DNA of 64,000 nucleotides. Source: VRUE01 sp963822295 (lineage in GTDB: Bacteria > Actinomycetota > Thermoleophilia > Solirubrobacterales > 70-9). The stretch lies in the NCBI GenBank assembly GCA_963822295.1, contig CAWGHD010000002.1:2356001-2420000 (forward strand). The letters run 5' to 3'. A program made the translations under genes and the position numbers. The notes under the pieces are model-generated. The model was not told the DNA's origin. It worked only from the letters and a program-made list of their open reading frames with translations, and made no database searches. Of the stretch, positions 25,759-34,765 are shown in pieces; position 1 is the stretch's first letter; each line of letters starts with the position of its first letter.

Positions 25759-26831
25759 AGGTCGGGATCGTCGGGCTGCCCAACGCGGGCAAGTCCACCC
25801 TCTTCAACGCCCTGACCAAGGGCGGCGCCCAGACCGGCGACTACCCCTTCACGACGATCGAGCCCAACGTGGCGATCGCGCAGGTCCCCGATGAGCGGCT
25901 CGAGCGGGTCGGCGAGACCGTGCGCAGCTCCGAGCTGGTCCCGGCGACAATCTCCTTCCACGACATCGCCGGCCTGGTCAAGGGCGCCTCAGAGGGGGAG
26001 GGGCTGGGCAACCAGTTCCTCGCCTCGATCCGCGAGACCGACGCGATCTGCCACGTCGTCCGCTGCCACGGGCTCGACACCGGCGTCCCCCATCCGGACG
26101 GCCGCGTCGACCCGATCGCCGACATCGAGACGATCGAGACCGAGCTGATCCTCTCCGACTACGAGCAGGCCGAGCGCCGCCTGCACCGGGTCGCGAAGGG
26201 CGCGAAGACGGGCGAGGCCGAGGCGATCGCCGAGCGCGACTGGCTGGAGAAGGTGGTCGCCGCGCTCGCCGAGGGAAAGCCCGCCCGCTCGGTTCCCGTC
26301 CCCGAAGCCGCCGCCCACGGGCCGGCCAACCTCAACGCCCTGACCACGAAGCCGATCCTCTACGTCGCCAACGTCGACGAGGGCGATGCCGACCCGCCGC
26401 CGGCGGTCGTCGAGCACGCCGAGAGGGTCGGCGCCGGCGTGGTCGCGGTCAGCGCCCGGATCGAGGGCGAGCTGGCCGAGCTCGACGCCGCCGAAGCGGA
26501 GGAGATGCGCGAGTCCTACGGGGTCGAGGGGTCCGGCCTGACCCGGCTGGTCCGCGCCGCCTACGACCTGCTCGAGCTGATCACCTTCTTCACCGCGGGC
26601 GAGGAAAAGGAGGCGGTGGCCAGGCCGCTGCGGCGCGGCTCGACGGCCTGGGAGTCGGCGGCCGAGATCCACACCGAGATCCAGGACGAATTCATCAAAG
26701 CCGAGGTGATCGGGTGGCGCGACCTGGTCGAGCAGGGCGGTTACGCCGCCGCCCGCGACCGGGGGCTGCTGCGGATCGAGGGGCGCGACTACGTCGTCGC
26801 CGACGGCGACGTGATCACGATCAAGGTCTGA
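25755..26831 (+). CDS. ychF: Ribosome-binding GTPase/ATPase YchF (OLA1 family)
   Basis: 358 aa. Obg-type G domain starting at residue 1: MKVGIVGLPNAGKSTLFNAL (G1), then DYPFTTIEPNVAIAQVPD, and FHDIAGLVKGASEGEGLGNQ (G3). A coiled-coil insert sits in the middle and a TGS domain is at the C-terminus (EIHTEIQDEFIKAEVIGW, then DYVVADGDVITIKV). Universal ATP-preferring translation-linked GTPase. Translationally coupled to the PAP2 gene. Confidence 0.97.
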   Translation: MKVGIVGLPNAGKSTLFNALTKGGAQTGDYPFTTIEPNVAIAQVPDERLERVGETVRSSELVPATISFHDIAGLVKGASEGEGLGNQFLASIRETDAICHVVRCHGLDTGVPHPDGRVDPIADIETIETELILSDYEQAERRLHRVAKGAKTGEAEAIAERDWLEKVVAALAEGKPARSVPVPEAAAHGPANLNALTTKPILYVANVDEGDADPPPAVVEHAERVGAGVVAVSARIEGELAELDAAEAEEMRESYGVEGSGLTRLVRAAYDLLELITFFTAGEEKEAVARPLRRGSTAWESAAEIHTEIQDEFIKAEVIGWRDLVEQGGYAAARDRGLLRIEGRDYVVADGDVITIKV

Positions 26832-26844
26832 GCGACGCGGCCGC

Positions 26845-27519
26845 TCAGTAGCTGCAGTCTTTGGCGACGCCGCCGAGATAGGTGAACGGGCCGAGCTGTT
26901 CGACCGGGCCACCGTTGAAGGAGTAGGCGCCGACCACGACGCCGGTGGTCGAGACGCTCCATTCGTAGAAGCCGCCCCCTTCGATTTTCTCGTTGAAGAG
27001 CCAGGAGCCGTCGGCGTTGACCTTCGCGTTCTGGACTTCGTAGGCGCGGGCGCCGTTGATGATGTCGGCGCCGGAGACGGAGGTCAGGCGGCAGTAGTAG
27101 AACGATCCACCCGCGGTGTGGCTGTAGCGCTGCTCGACCGCGCAGTTCGGCCAGCCGGCGGGGCAGTCGGTGAAGGTCGAGTTCAGCAGGTATTTCTGGA
27201 GGAACGGCTTCGTCGCGTCGCCTTCGAGCACCTTGCCGGGAGCTTCGAAGAGGGGTGCGGGCGGGAGCGCGCAGGAGGCGCCCGCCGTCCTGCAGGGCAC
27301 CGGTTTCGGTTTGCGTTTCACGCATTTCTTGACCGGTTTGCCGTTTTTCCGGACGACTTTGCCGTTTTTCTTGACGACGACCAGCTTCTTGCCTTTCGGG
27401 CATTTTTTGCTGGCCTGGGCCGTGCCGCCGCCGGTCGATGCGCCGGCGGGCACGATCGCCACCGCTGCGAGCAGGAACAGGACGCAGGCGACCGGTATGG
27501 CTCTCCTCCAGGTGACCAC
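26845..27519 (-). CDS. Secreted protein with Lys-rich Cys-bracketed segment
   Basis: 224 aa. Signal peptide at 1-30 (VACVLFLLAAVAIVPAGAS). The mature protein begins with a Lys-rich segment bounded by cysteines (KKCPKGKKLVVVKKNGK, then KPVKKCVKRKPK), like the tails of the giant proteins at 40.6-56 kb but here N-terminal. The rest is a beta-rich domain with four more Cys. Function unknown; probably envelope-associated. GTG 27519 follows TACGCT by 6 nt. Convergent with ychF. Confidence 0.75.
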   Translation of the reverse strand: MVTWRRAIPVACVLFLLAAVAIVPAGASTGGGTAQASKKCPKGKKLVVVKKNGKVVRKNGKPVKKCVKRKPKPVPCRTAGASCALPPAPLFEAPGKVLEGDATKPFLQKYLLNSTFTDCPAGWPNCAVEQRYSHTAGGSFYYCRLTSVSGADIINGARAYEVQNAKVNADGSWLFNEKIEGGGFYEWSVSTTGVVVGAYSFNGGPVEQLGPFTYLGGVAKDCSY

Positions 27520-27591
27520 GAACCGAGCGTACCCAATCCCCCCTGTCCGATCAAGCGCTTTCGCTCGGCAACGCGCCGGTAGAGTCCCGTC

Positions 27592-28581
27592 ATGGACGAA
27601 GGCGCGCGCTTCCCGAAGGTGGCCGAGAAGGCCGGCCACTACGAGAGCTTCTACATCAAGGCCGCGCGACCGGGGGGCGGCCGGGCGATCTGGATCCGGC
27701 ACACCGTCCACAAGCGGCCGGGCGCGGAGCCCAACGCCTCGATCTGGTTCGTCCTCTTCGACCGCGAGGCCGACGGCCCGCGGGCGACGAAGGTGACCGT
27801 CCCCGCCGCCGAGCTCTCGGTTCCCGACGGCGACTGGATCCGGGTGGCGGGGGCCGAGGTCGGCCCCGGCAGGGCCAGGGGGGAGATTGCGACCGACGCG
27901 CTCGAGGCCTCCTGGGAGATGACCTTCTCCGGCTCCGCCTCGCCCTGCAAGTACCTGCCGGCGGACTGGCTCTACGAGGCGCCGGTCCCCAAAACGAAGT
28001 TCGTCGCCCCGTACCCGGAGGCGAGCTTCTCCGGCCGGCTCACCGTCGACGGCGAGCAGATCGAGCTCGCCGGCTGGCCCGGGATGATCGGCCACAACTG
28101 GGGGACCGAGCACGCCGAGCGCTGGGTCTGGCTCGAGGGCACCGGGTTCGCCGACGCGCCCGGCGCCTACTTCGACGCGGGTGCGGCGCGGATCAAGATC
28201 GGCCCCTGGACCACCCCATGGGTCCCCTCGGGAATGCTCTGTCTCGACGGCGAGGCGCACCGGCTCGGGGGCTTCGGCAAGATCCGCGGGGCGGAGATCG
28301 AGGACTCTCCGGACGCCTGCTCGTTCGTCCTCCCCGGCGACGAGATCGTCGTCCGCGGCCGGGTCTCGGCGCCGCGCAAGGACTTCGTCGGCTGGGTCTA
28401 CGCCGACCCCAAGGGGCCCGAGCACAACACCGTCAACTGCTCGGCCGCCGACCTCGAGCTGACGGTCGAACAGCCTTCGCTGCCGACCCGCACCCTGAGC
28501 CTCGAGGGCGGCGCCGCCTACGAGTGCGGGATGCGGGAGACCGACCACGGGATACCGATCCAGCCCTATCCGGACGGCTGA
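27592..28581 (+). CDS. Lipocalin-like (AttH/CrtC-type) protein
   Basis: 329 aa, soluble, no signal peptide, beta-rich. GWPGMIGHNWGTEHAERWVW (about 162-181) resembles the conserved GHxWG...W core of AttH/CrtC (hydroxyneurosporene synthase-like) and tocopherol-cyclase-like proteins, which bind hydrophobic ligands. The assignment is moderate; no carotenoid genes are near. ATG 27592 is preceded by TAGAGT at 6 nt (leaderless pattern). Confidence 0.65.
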   Translation: MDEGARFPKVAEKAGHYESFYIKAARPGGGRAIWIRHTVHKRPGAEPNASIWFVLFDREADGPRATKVTVPAAELSVPDGDWIRVAGAEVGPGRARGEIATDALEASWEMTFSGSASPCKYLPADWLYEAPVPKTKFVAPYPEASFSGRLTVDGEQIELAGWPGMIGHNWGTEHAERWVWLEGTGFADAPGAYFDAGAARIKIGPWTTPWVPSGMLCLDGEAHRLGGFGKIRGAEIEDSPDACSFVLPGDEIVVRGRVSAPRKDFVGWVYADPKGPEHNTVNCSAADLELTVEQPSLPTRTLSLEGGAAYECGMRETDHGIPIQPYPDG

Positions 28582-28585
28582 GGAG

Positions 28586-29563
28586 GTGTATCGACTCGAC
28601 CCCGGCCGCTTCTGGTTGATCTGGGCGGCGGTGGCCCCGATCGCCGTCTGGGCGGCGATCCGCGTCTTCGGCTTCGAGCAGGGCTACCCGCTCGTGCCGC
28701 TGATGGCCTACACCCCGTATGTCGCGGGCGTCGCGCTGCTCGTGACAGTGGTGGCGGCGGCGCTGCGCAACTGGGCCGCCACGCTCGCCGCCGCCGTCGC
28801 CGCGACCTGTCTCGTCGTCGCGGTGCTGCCGCGGGCGCTCGGCGGCGAGGAGGAGCTCCCGGCCGGGGGCGCCGAGCTGCGCATCCTCTCGACCAACACC
28901 CACGTCGGCGACGCTGACCCCCGGGCGGTAATCGACCTCGTCGAGCGCCACGACGCGGAGGTGCTGATCGTCCAGGAGCTGACCCCGCGCTTCGCCCGTG
29001 AGCTGCAGCGGGAGGGGATCCTCCGGCTGCTGCCGGAGACCCACCTCTCACTGGGCCCGGTCGACTTCGAAGCCCGGCCCAAGGCGAGCGGCGGCGGCCT
29101 CTACTCGCGGCTGCCGATGCGCGGGCTGCCGGCTCCGCTGACCAGCGCCTTCCGCCAGCCGCGCGCGATGGTCAGGGTCGCCCCCGGCGAGTGGGTCCGC
29201 TTCGTCGACGTCCACCCCTATCCGCCGCGACGCTGCTGCATCGGCCTCTGGCGCTCCGCCCTGGAGAGCCTGCCGCGGCCGGAGCCCTCGGGCCCGCCCT
29301 GGGTCCTCGCCGGCGACTTCAACGCGACGCTCGACTTCGCCGAGATGCGCGACATCCTCGGCCAGGGCTACCGCGATGCGGGCGAGGTGACCGGCAACGG
29401 GCTCGAGCCGACCTGGCCCGACGGCCGCCGGCTGCCGCCGCCGGTGACGATCGACCACGTCCTCGCCGAGTCGCCGCTGGCGATCCTCGAGTACGCGGTC
29501 GAGGACGTGCCGGGCAGCGACCACCACGCGATCTTCACCAGCCTCGGGGTCCCGGCGAGCTAG
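28586..29563 (+). CDS. Membrane-anchored endonuclease/exonuclease/phosphatase-family protein
   Basis: 325 aa. N-terminal membrane part with three hydrophobic segments (about 8-30, 38-60 and 65-85), then an EEP domain outside the membrane: RILSTNTHVGDADP, VLIVQELTP (metal Glu), VDVHPYPP, LAGDFNATLDF (Asp/Asn), and the C-terminal IDHVLAES and GSDHHAIF (catalytic Asp-His). Could cleave nucleic acids or phosphoesters at the surface. GTG 28586 lies 4 bp after the preceding stop. Confidence 0.88.
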   Translation: MYRLDPGRFWLIWAAVAPIAVWAAIRVFGFEQGYPLVPLMAYTPYVAGVALLVTVVAAALRNWAATLAAAVAATCLVVAVLPRALGGEEELPAGGAELRILSTNTHVGDADPRAVIDLVERHDAEVLIVQELTPRFARELQREGILRLLPETHLSLGPVDFEARPKASGGGLYSRLPMRGLPAPLTSAFRQPRAMVRVAPGEWVRFVDVHPYPPRRCCIGLWRSALESLPRPEPSGPPWVLAGDFNATLDFAEMRDILGQGYRDAGEVTGNGLEPTWPDGRRLPPPVTIDHVLAESPLAILEYAVEDVPGSDHHAIFTSLGVPAS

Positions 29564-29570
29564 GTCTCTC

Positions 29571-30878
29571 CTAGTCGACGTAGCCCGGCGGGGTGCCGCC
29601 TGGCTCACCGACGGTCGCGCCGCCGGTGGAGCCGACCGGCATCGGTCCCGCCGTGCCGCCGCTGGGCGCGCTGCCGCCGGTCCCGCCGCTTGCGCTGATC
29701 CCCTTGACCGCCCCGGCGCCGCCCTGCTGACCGGCGCCGCCTCCTCCGCCACCGGTGGCGACGGGCCTGCCGTTCACATACTTGTGGAAGGTCATCCAAC
29801 GGTCGTAGCCGTCGAGCGCCGAGGCGAGCTCGTCGCCGCGCACCCGGGTCATCCCCCCGGTCCCGTAAAGCTGGGCCCAGACGATCCGCGGCGAGGCGCC
29901 GCGTTTCGTCACCACGATCTTCTCGAGCCGCCCGTCGAGGACGCCGCCGAGCTTGGCGCTGATCTCCGGCCCGCTGAATTTCAGCGTCCAGGCGTGCAGC
30001 GGGCAGTAGTGGTCGTAGGGATCGCGTACGCCGACGAGGTAGGGGATCGGGGGGCCGAAGAAGACATTCTGGACGCTCTCGGTGTGGCCCCCCGAGCAGG
30101 CCGAGAAGTACGTTTCCGCGATCTCGCCGCCGTAGGTGAGGACCTCTCCGCGGGTCGCGTCGGCCGCCAGGTTGGTCGCCGCGGTCTCGCTCGCCAGGCC
30201 CTCGTAGACCTGGCTGCTGACGTCGTCGTAGAGGTCGAAGCCGTGGCCCTCCACCTGCACCGAGAGGGCGTAGGAGCGGGCCGCGACGGCCTGGGCCCGC
30301 AGCGCCGCCTGCGGCCAGGAGGAAGGCGACTCGTTGGCGATCACGCCCTTCACGTACTGGTCCACGGTGAGCGCGTTGACCGCGTTGAGGGCGCCGGCGT
30401 CGGACTCGGTCGGGAGGACCTCGAGTGCCCCCCGATAGGTGGCGATCCCGCCGATCGTGATCTGCCCGGCGCCGGCGGCGCGCAGCTTGCGCCCGCAGTC
30501 GGCGAGCGGCCGGCCGGCCGAGTTGCGCAGCTTGACCCGGGGGCCGGCGCGGTGGGCCTGGTAGTCGCGCTCCGGTTTGAGGTGCCTGCCGCAGGCGCTG
30601 GTCGCGCCGCTGAAGCCGACGTCGCCGCCGATCACGCCGACCAGGACCCGCACGACGCGCGGCTCGGAGAGCATCGAGAGCCGAGTCCCGCGGTAGTAGT
30701 GGTCGAGGATGAAGCGGTAGCCCTTGCCGTGCTCGGCGTAGCCGTAGGCGCCGTACTGGCTCATCCCGACCCCGTGGCCGAAGCCGTGGCCTTTGACCAC
30801 CCAGGAGACGCTCGCCTCGGCCGCCGTGGGCATGAGGAAGAGAAAAAAGAGCAGGGTTATGAGTCGCAGGCGCGTCAC
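29571..30878 (-). CDS. Secreted SpoIID/LytB-domain protein
   Basis: 435 aa with a signal peptide (1-22, ending AAEA). GHGFGHGVGMSQYGAYGYA near the N-terminus and VDQYVKGVIANESPSSWPQAALRAQAVAARSYAL (in two parts around 170-205) are SpoIID/LytB signatures; such proteins are peptidoglycan lytic transglycosylases or amidase modifiers. The last 60 residues are a Gly/Ser/Pro-rich, low-complexity tail. GTG start. Convergent with the EEP gene. Confidence 0.9.
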   Translation of the reverse strand: MTRLRLITLLFFLFLMPTAAEASVSWVVKGHGFGHGVGMSQYGAYGYAEHGKGYRFILDHYYRGTRLSMLSEPRVVRVLVGVIGGDVGFSGATSACGRHLKPERDYQAHRAGPRVKLRNSAGRPLADCGRKLRAAGAGQITIGGIATYRGALEVLPTESDAGALNAVNALTVDQYVKGVIANESPSSWPQAALRAQAVAARSYALSVQVEGHGFDLYDDVSSQVYEGLASETAATNLAADATRGEVLTYGGEIAETYFSACSGGHTESVQNVFFGPPIPYLVGVRDPYDHYCPLHAWTLKFSGPEISAKLGGVLDGRLEKIVVTKRGASPRIVWAQLYGTGGMTRVRGDELASALDGYDRWMTFHKYVNGRPVATGGGGGGAGQQGGAGAVKGISASGGTGGSAPSGGTAGPMPVGSTGGATVGEPGGTPPGYVD

Positions 30879-30953
30879 CTCGGGAACAGATTCGGCATGC
30901 GGGAGTCGCGGCCTCCTCTAGTCTGGGAAAAGCGAACCGAGATAGGAGGTCGC

Positions 30954-32399
30954 ATGGCGTCGCAGGCAGTCGAGGCGGTCGATCACAAGCTCCTCGCCGC
31001 CGGGGAGTGGATCGAGACCGGCGAGTGGAACGAGGTGCGCAGCCCGTACGACGGGACGCCCGTGGGCAGGGTCGCCGAGGGCGACGCCGCCCTCGTCGAC
31101 CGCGCCGTCAGGGCCGCGCACGACGTGTTCGAGTCGGCCGACTTCCCCCAGCATGCCCGCGCGGCGGTGCTCGACCGCGCCGCCGAGCTGGTCTCCGAGC
31201 GGGTCGAGGAGCTGGCGCTGACGATCGCCGCCGAGGCCGGCAAGCCGATCAAGACCGCGACGGTCGAGGCGCAGCGCTGCGTGGACACGCTCACCTTCTC
31301 CGCGGTCGAGGCGCGCAGGCTGACCGGCGGCACGGTGCCGATGGAGGCGTCGCCCGCGGGGGTGGGAAAGCTCGGCGTGATGGTGCGCGTCCCCTACGGC
31401 GTCGTCGGCGCGATCAGCCCCTTCAACTTTCCCCTCAACCTCGTCGCCCACAAGCTGGGCCCGGCGATCGCGGCCGGCAACTCGGTCGTCCTCAAGCCCG
31501 CAGGCCAGACGCCGATCTCGGCGCTGAAGCTGGCCTCGATCCTGGTCGAAGCGGGCCTGCCCGACGGCTGGCTCAGCGTCGTCCCCGGCCCCGGCTCGGA
31601 GGTCGGCAACGCGATCGTCGAGCACGAGCTGACCCGCGCCCTCTCCTTCACCGGCTCGGCGCCGGTCGGCTGGGGGATCCGCAGCCGCGTCCCCCACAAG
31701 AAGGTCAACCTGGAGCTCGGCTCGAACGCGCCGCTGATCGTCCACTCCGACGGCGACTGGGAGACCGCCGCCGACAAGGCCAAGCTGCACGCCTACTCCC
31801 ATGCGGGCCAGAGCTGCATCTCGATCCAGCGGATCCTGGTCCACGAGGACGTCGCCGATCCCTTCACCGAGCGCCTCGTCGCCAACGCGCGCAAGCTCCG
31901 GGTCGGGGACCCGCTCGACCCCGACACCGACGTCGGGCCGCTGATCTCCCCCGAGGACCGCGACCGCGTCAAGGAGTGGGTCGACGAGGCGGTCGCGGCC
32001 GGGGCCGAGCTGCTGACCGGCGGCGAGCTGGTCGACGAGGGCCGCTGCCTGGCGCCGACGCTGCTCGGCTCGCCGCCGCGCGACGCCAGGGTCTGGTGCG
32101 AGGAGGTCTTCGGCCCGGTGGCGACGATCGACCGCTACGCGGATTTCGGCGAGGCCCTGCGGATGGCGAACGACTCGAAGTTCGGGCTCCAGGCGGGCGT
32201 CTTCACGAGAGATATGGGGCGAGGGCTCGAGGCTGCCGGAGCGCTCGAGTTCGGCGGCGTCCTGATCAACGAGGTGCCGACCTTCCGTGCCGACCAGATG
32301 CCATACGGCGGCGTCAAGGACTCCGGCAACACTCGCGAGGGCCCGGCATACGCGGTGATCGAGCTGACCGAGGAGCGCTTCGTCACCCTCCAGGGCTGA
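30954..32399 (+). CDS. Aldehyde dehydrogenase
   Basis: 481 aa ALDH: FNFPLNLVAHK cofactor region, FTGSAPVGWGIR (about 225-236), Glu in NLELGSNAP, catalytic Cys in GQSCISIQRI (about residue 285). By eye closest to lactaldehyde/glyceraldehyde-3-phosphate-type ALDHs; substrate unsettled. It has one of the best SDs in the window (AGGAGG at 30944-30949) 4 nt before ATG, in contrast to the leaderless neighbours. Confidence 0.92.
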   Translation: MASQAVEAVDHKLLAAGEWIETGEWNEVRSPYDGTPVGRVAEGDAALVDRAVRAAHDVFESADFPQHARAAVLDRAAELVSERVEELALTIAAEAGKPIKTATVEAQRCVDTLTFSAVEARRLTGGTVPMEASPAGVGKLGVMVRVPYGVVGAISPFNFPLNLVAHKLGPAIAAGNSVVLKPAGQTPISALKLASILVEAGLPDGWLSVVPGPGSEVGNAIVEHELTRALSFTGSAPVGWGIRSRVPHKKVNLELGSNAPLIVHSDGDWETAADKAKLHAYSHAGQSCISIQRILVHEDVADPFTERLVANARKLRVGDPLDPDTDVGPLISPEDRDRVKEWVDEAVAAGAELLTGGELVDEGRCLAPTLLGSPPRDARVWCEEVFGPVATIDRYADFGEALRMANDSKFGLQAGVFTRDMGRGLEAAGALEFGGVLINEVPTFRADQMPYGGVKDSGNTREGPAYAVIELTEERFVTLQG

Positions 32400-32432
32400 C
32401 CGGACCAGTTCGCTCGATTAGTGGCGATCAAT

Positions 32433-32463
32433 TTGACTCGTACCAATTTTTCGGTACAGTCAA
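32433..32463. promoter_or_regulatory. Promoter embedded in an inverted repeat
   Basis: TTGACTcGTACC and GGTACaGTCAA (32433-32444 and 32453-32463) form an inverted repeat with one extra base around an 8-bp AT-rich centre. On the plus strand the same bases give a -35 TTGACT, 16-bp spacer and -10 TACAGT (32455-32460). A second TACAGT at 32478-32483 lies 7 nt before GTG 32491. The building blocks (GTAC, TTGAC, CAATTTTTCGG) reappear upstream of the giant secreted operon. Confidence 0.7.
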
Positions 32464-32490
32464 AAATGTGACCTCGCTACAGTCGGACGG

Positions 32491-34689
32491 GTGAGAGTGA
32501 AGTTCGCCGGACTCCTTCTCGCCGTATTGGCCAGCGTCGCCTTTGCCGCAGTCGCCGGCGCCGCCACCGGCCTGACCACCCTCGAAGAGCGGATCGTCCC
32601 CGACGGCGAACCGGGCTTCAACCAGCTCGAGACCGGCCCCGGCGAGGGCTACGTCGTCCGCGAGGACGGGCTCGGCGCGGCGCAGGCGGACCGCGAGACG
32701 AGGCGCGTCTCGCTCTCCTACTTCGGCCAGCTCACCGACTTCCAGCTCGCCGACGAGGAGAGCCCGGCGCGGGTCGAGTTCCTCGACGTCGTCGGCGCGC
32801 CGGTCGAAGCGGCGTTCCGGCCCTGGGAGGCGCTCAACCCGTTCATCGACGACGCGATGGTCCGGCAGGTCAACGCCTTCGCCGCCGCCGCGCCGGTCGC
32901 CGCCGGCGACGGCACGAAACCGGCGATGTCGTTCACGATCAACACCGGCGACCTCGCCGACAGCCAGCAGTTCAACGAGACCCAATGGGTGCGGGCGCTG
33001 CTCGAGGGCGGTGCCCTCGATCCCAATAGCGGCATCGACCCGGCCGGGTACATGCACCCGTTCTGCCCGCCGCTCGGCGTCCCGGGCGCCGCCGAGGCGG
33101 CCGCCTACACGGGAATCCAGGACTACGACGACTACCTCGAGAGCGCCACGCCCTACTTCTACGACCCAGACGAACCGAGCGGGGCAGCGGCCGAATGGCC
33201 CGAATACCCGGGCCTGATGGACCGGGCCCAGCAGGCGTTCACGGCCACGGGCCTCGACGTGCCGAGCTACATCGCCTTCGGCAACCACGACGCGCTCGTG
33301 CAGGGCAACCAGGCCGCCAACGTCTCCTTCGAGCTGATCGCGACCGGATGCCTGAAGCCGATGGAGGGCGCGATCAACGAGATCGGCGGCGTCGAAGAAC
33401 TGACCCCGGCCAAAATCCAGAAAGTCCTCGCCAACCCCACGCAGTCTTCGCTGGTTCCGCCGGACCCGGACCGCCGCTACGTCTCCAAGGAGCAGTTCAA
33501 GCAGATCTTCATCGAAGGGACCCAGGCCGACGGCCACGGCTTCGGCGCGATCGACCCGGCCGAGAACAAAGCCTCCAAAAAAGCGGCCGGCTACTACTCG
33601 TTCTCTCCCAGCCCCGGTCTCCGGATGATCTCCGTCGACACGGTCTGCGAGGGCGGCGTCACCGGCCCCTGCGCCGACGGCAATGTCGACGACCCGCAGT
33701 TCAAATGGCTCGAGGCCGAGCTGCAGGAGGCGACCGCGGCCGACGAGCTCGTGATCCTCTACAGCCATCACGCGATTCCGAGTCTGACCGCGAACATCCC
33801 GGATGAGTCGGCCCCGCCCTGCGTTGGGCCCGACGCCCATCTGCACGACGCGAACCCGGGCTGCGACGTCGACCCGCGCACCTCGACGCCGATCCACCTC
33901 GGCGAAGACATGGTCGAGCTGCTGCACGGCTACCCGCACGTGATCGCCTGGGTCGCCGGCCACAGCCACGTCAACGACGTCACCGCCTACCCCGCACCCG
34001 ACGGCAGCGGCGGCTTCTGGAGCATCCGGGTCGCGGCCGAGGCCGACTGGCCCCAGCAGACGCGCCTGCTCCAGCTCTTCGACAACCGTGACGGCACCCT
34101 CTCGATCTTCGGCACGATCGTCGACCACGTCTCCCCCGCGACCGCGCCGGCGCCCGGCACCGCCGCCGCGGGCCTCACCGTCGACGACCTCGCCTCGATC
34201 GGCCGCACCCTCTCCTACAACGACCACCAGACCGGCGGCAGGGAGTGCGAACCCAACCCCTGCGGCGAGGGCGCCGCCGAGGACCGCAACGTCGAGCTGC
34301 TGATCGGCGACCCGCGGCGCGGCCCCGCCCCGCCCCCGGGTCCCGCCCCAGGCCCACCGGTCTGCGCGGCCGGCTCCGTCCTCATCGAAGGGCGCTGCGG
34401 CCCGCCGGCCGGCGGACGCTGCTCCAACCGGATCGTCGGCACCGCGAAGGGCGAGCGGCTGCGCGGCACCAAAGCCTCCGACCTGATCCTCGGCCGCGCC
34501 GGCAACGACCGGATCCGGGCAGGCGGCGGCCGCGACTGCGTGCGCGCCGGACGCGGCGACGACCGCGTCTTCGCCCGTGCCGCCGGCCGCGACAACATCC
34601 GCTGCGGCGCCGGCGACGACGTCGCCTTCGTCAGCGGCAAGGACTCGGTCAAGGGCTGCGAGCAGATCCGCCGTCCGAAGCGCCGCTAG
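32491..34689 (+). CDS. Secreted metallophosphoesterase with RTX-like C-terminus
   Basis: 732 aa with a signal peptide (1-25, ending AGAA). Resembles the large secreted calcineurin-like phosphoesterases of the TIGR03767 type: SYFGQLTDFQLADEESPARV (metal Asp), FTINTGDLADSQQFNE, YIAFGNHDALVQG (Asn-His), LYSHHAIPS and WVAGHSHVND histidines. The last 80 residues are RTX-like nonapeptide repeats (DLILGRAGNDRIRAGGGRD) that would bind calcium, ending in a basic CEQIRRPKRR tail. Likely acts on extracellular phosphoesters. Confidence 0.88.
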   Translation: MRVKFAGLLLAVLASVAFAAVAGAATGLTTLEERIVPDGEPGFNQLETGPGEGYVVREDGLGAAQADRETRRVSLSYFGQLTDFQLADEESPARVEFLDVVGAPVEAAFRPWEALNPFIDDAMVRQVNAFAAAAPVAAGDGTKPAMSFTINTGDLADSQQFNETQWVRALLEGGALDPNSGIDPAGYMHPFCPPLGVPGAAEAAAYTGIQDYDDYLESATPYFYDPDEPSGAAAEWPEYPGLMDRAQQAFTATGLDVPSYIAFGNHDALVQGNQAANVSFELIATGCLKPMEGAINEIGGVEELTPAKIQKVLANPTQSSLVPPDPDRRYVSKEQFKQIFIEGTQADGHGFGAIDPAENKASKKAAGYYSFSPSPGLRMISVDTVCEGGVTGPCADGNVDDPQFKWLEAELQEATAADELVILYSHHAIPSLTANIPDESAPPCVGPDAHLHDANPGCDVDPRTSTPIHLGEDMVELLHGYPHVIAWVAGHSHVNDVTAYPAPDGSGGFWSIRVAAEADWPQQTRLLQLFDNRDGTLSIFGTIVDHVSPATAPAPGTAAAGLTVDDLASIGRTLSYNDHQTGGRECEPNPCGEGAAEDRNVELLIGDPRRGPAPPPGPAPGPPVCAAGSVLIEGRCGPPAGGRCSNRIVGTAKGERLRGTKASDLILGRAGNDRIRAGGGRDCVRAGRGDDRVFARAAGRDNIRCGAGDDVAFVSGKDSVKGCEQIRRPKRR

Positions 34690-34702
34690 CCGCCGGCTCC
34701 AA

Positions 34703-34751
34703 AAATCCCATCAAGTTCGCCAGGTATCGCATGGCGAACTTGATGGGATTT
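34703..34751. terminator. Bidirectional terminator, perfect 20-bp stem
   Basis: Arms 34703-34722 and 34732-34751 are perfectly complementary over 20 bp with a 9-nt loop, and are flanked by an A-run on the left and TTT on the right. It sits exactly between the stops of two convergent genes (34689 and 34766), so it can end transcription from both sides. A second pair GCCGGCT/AGCCGGC (34692-34698 / 34760-34766) could extend the stem. Confidence 0.85.
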
Positions 34752-34765
34752 CGCGTGGCAGCCGG

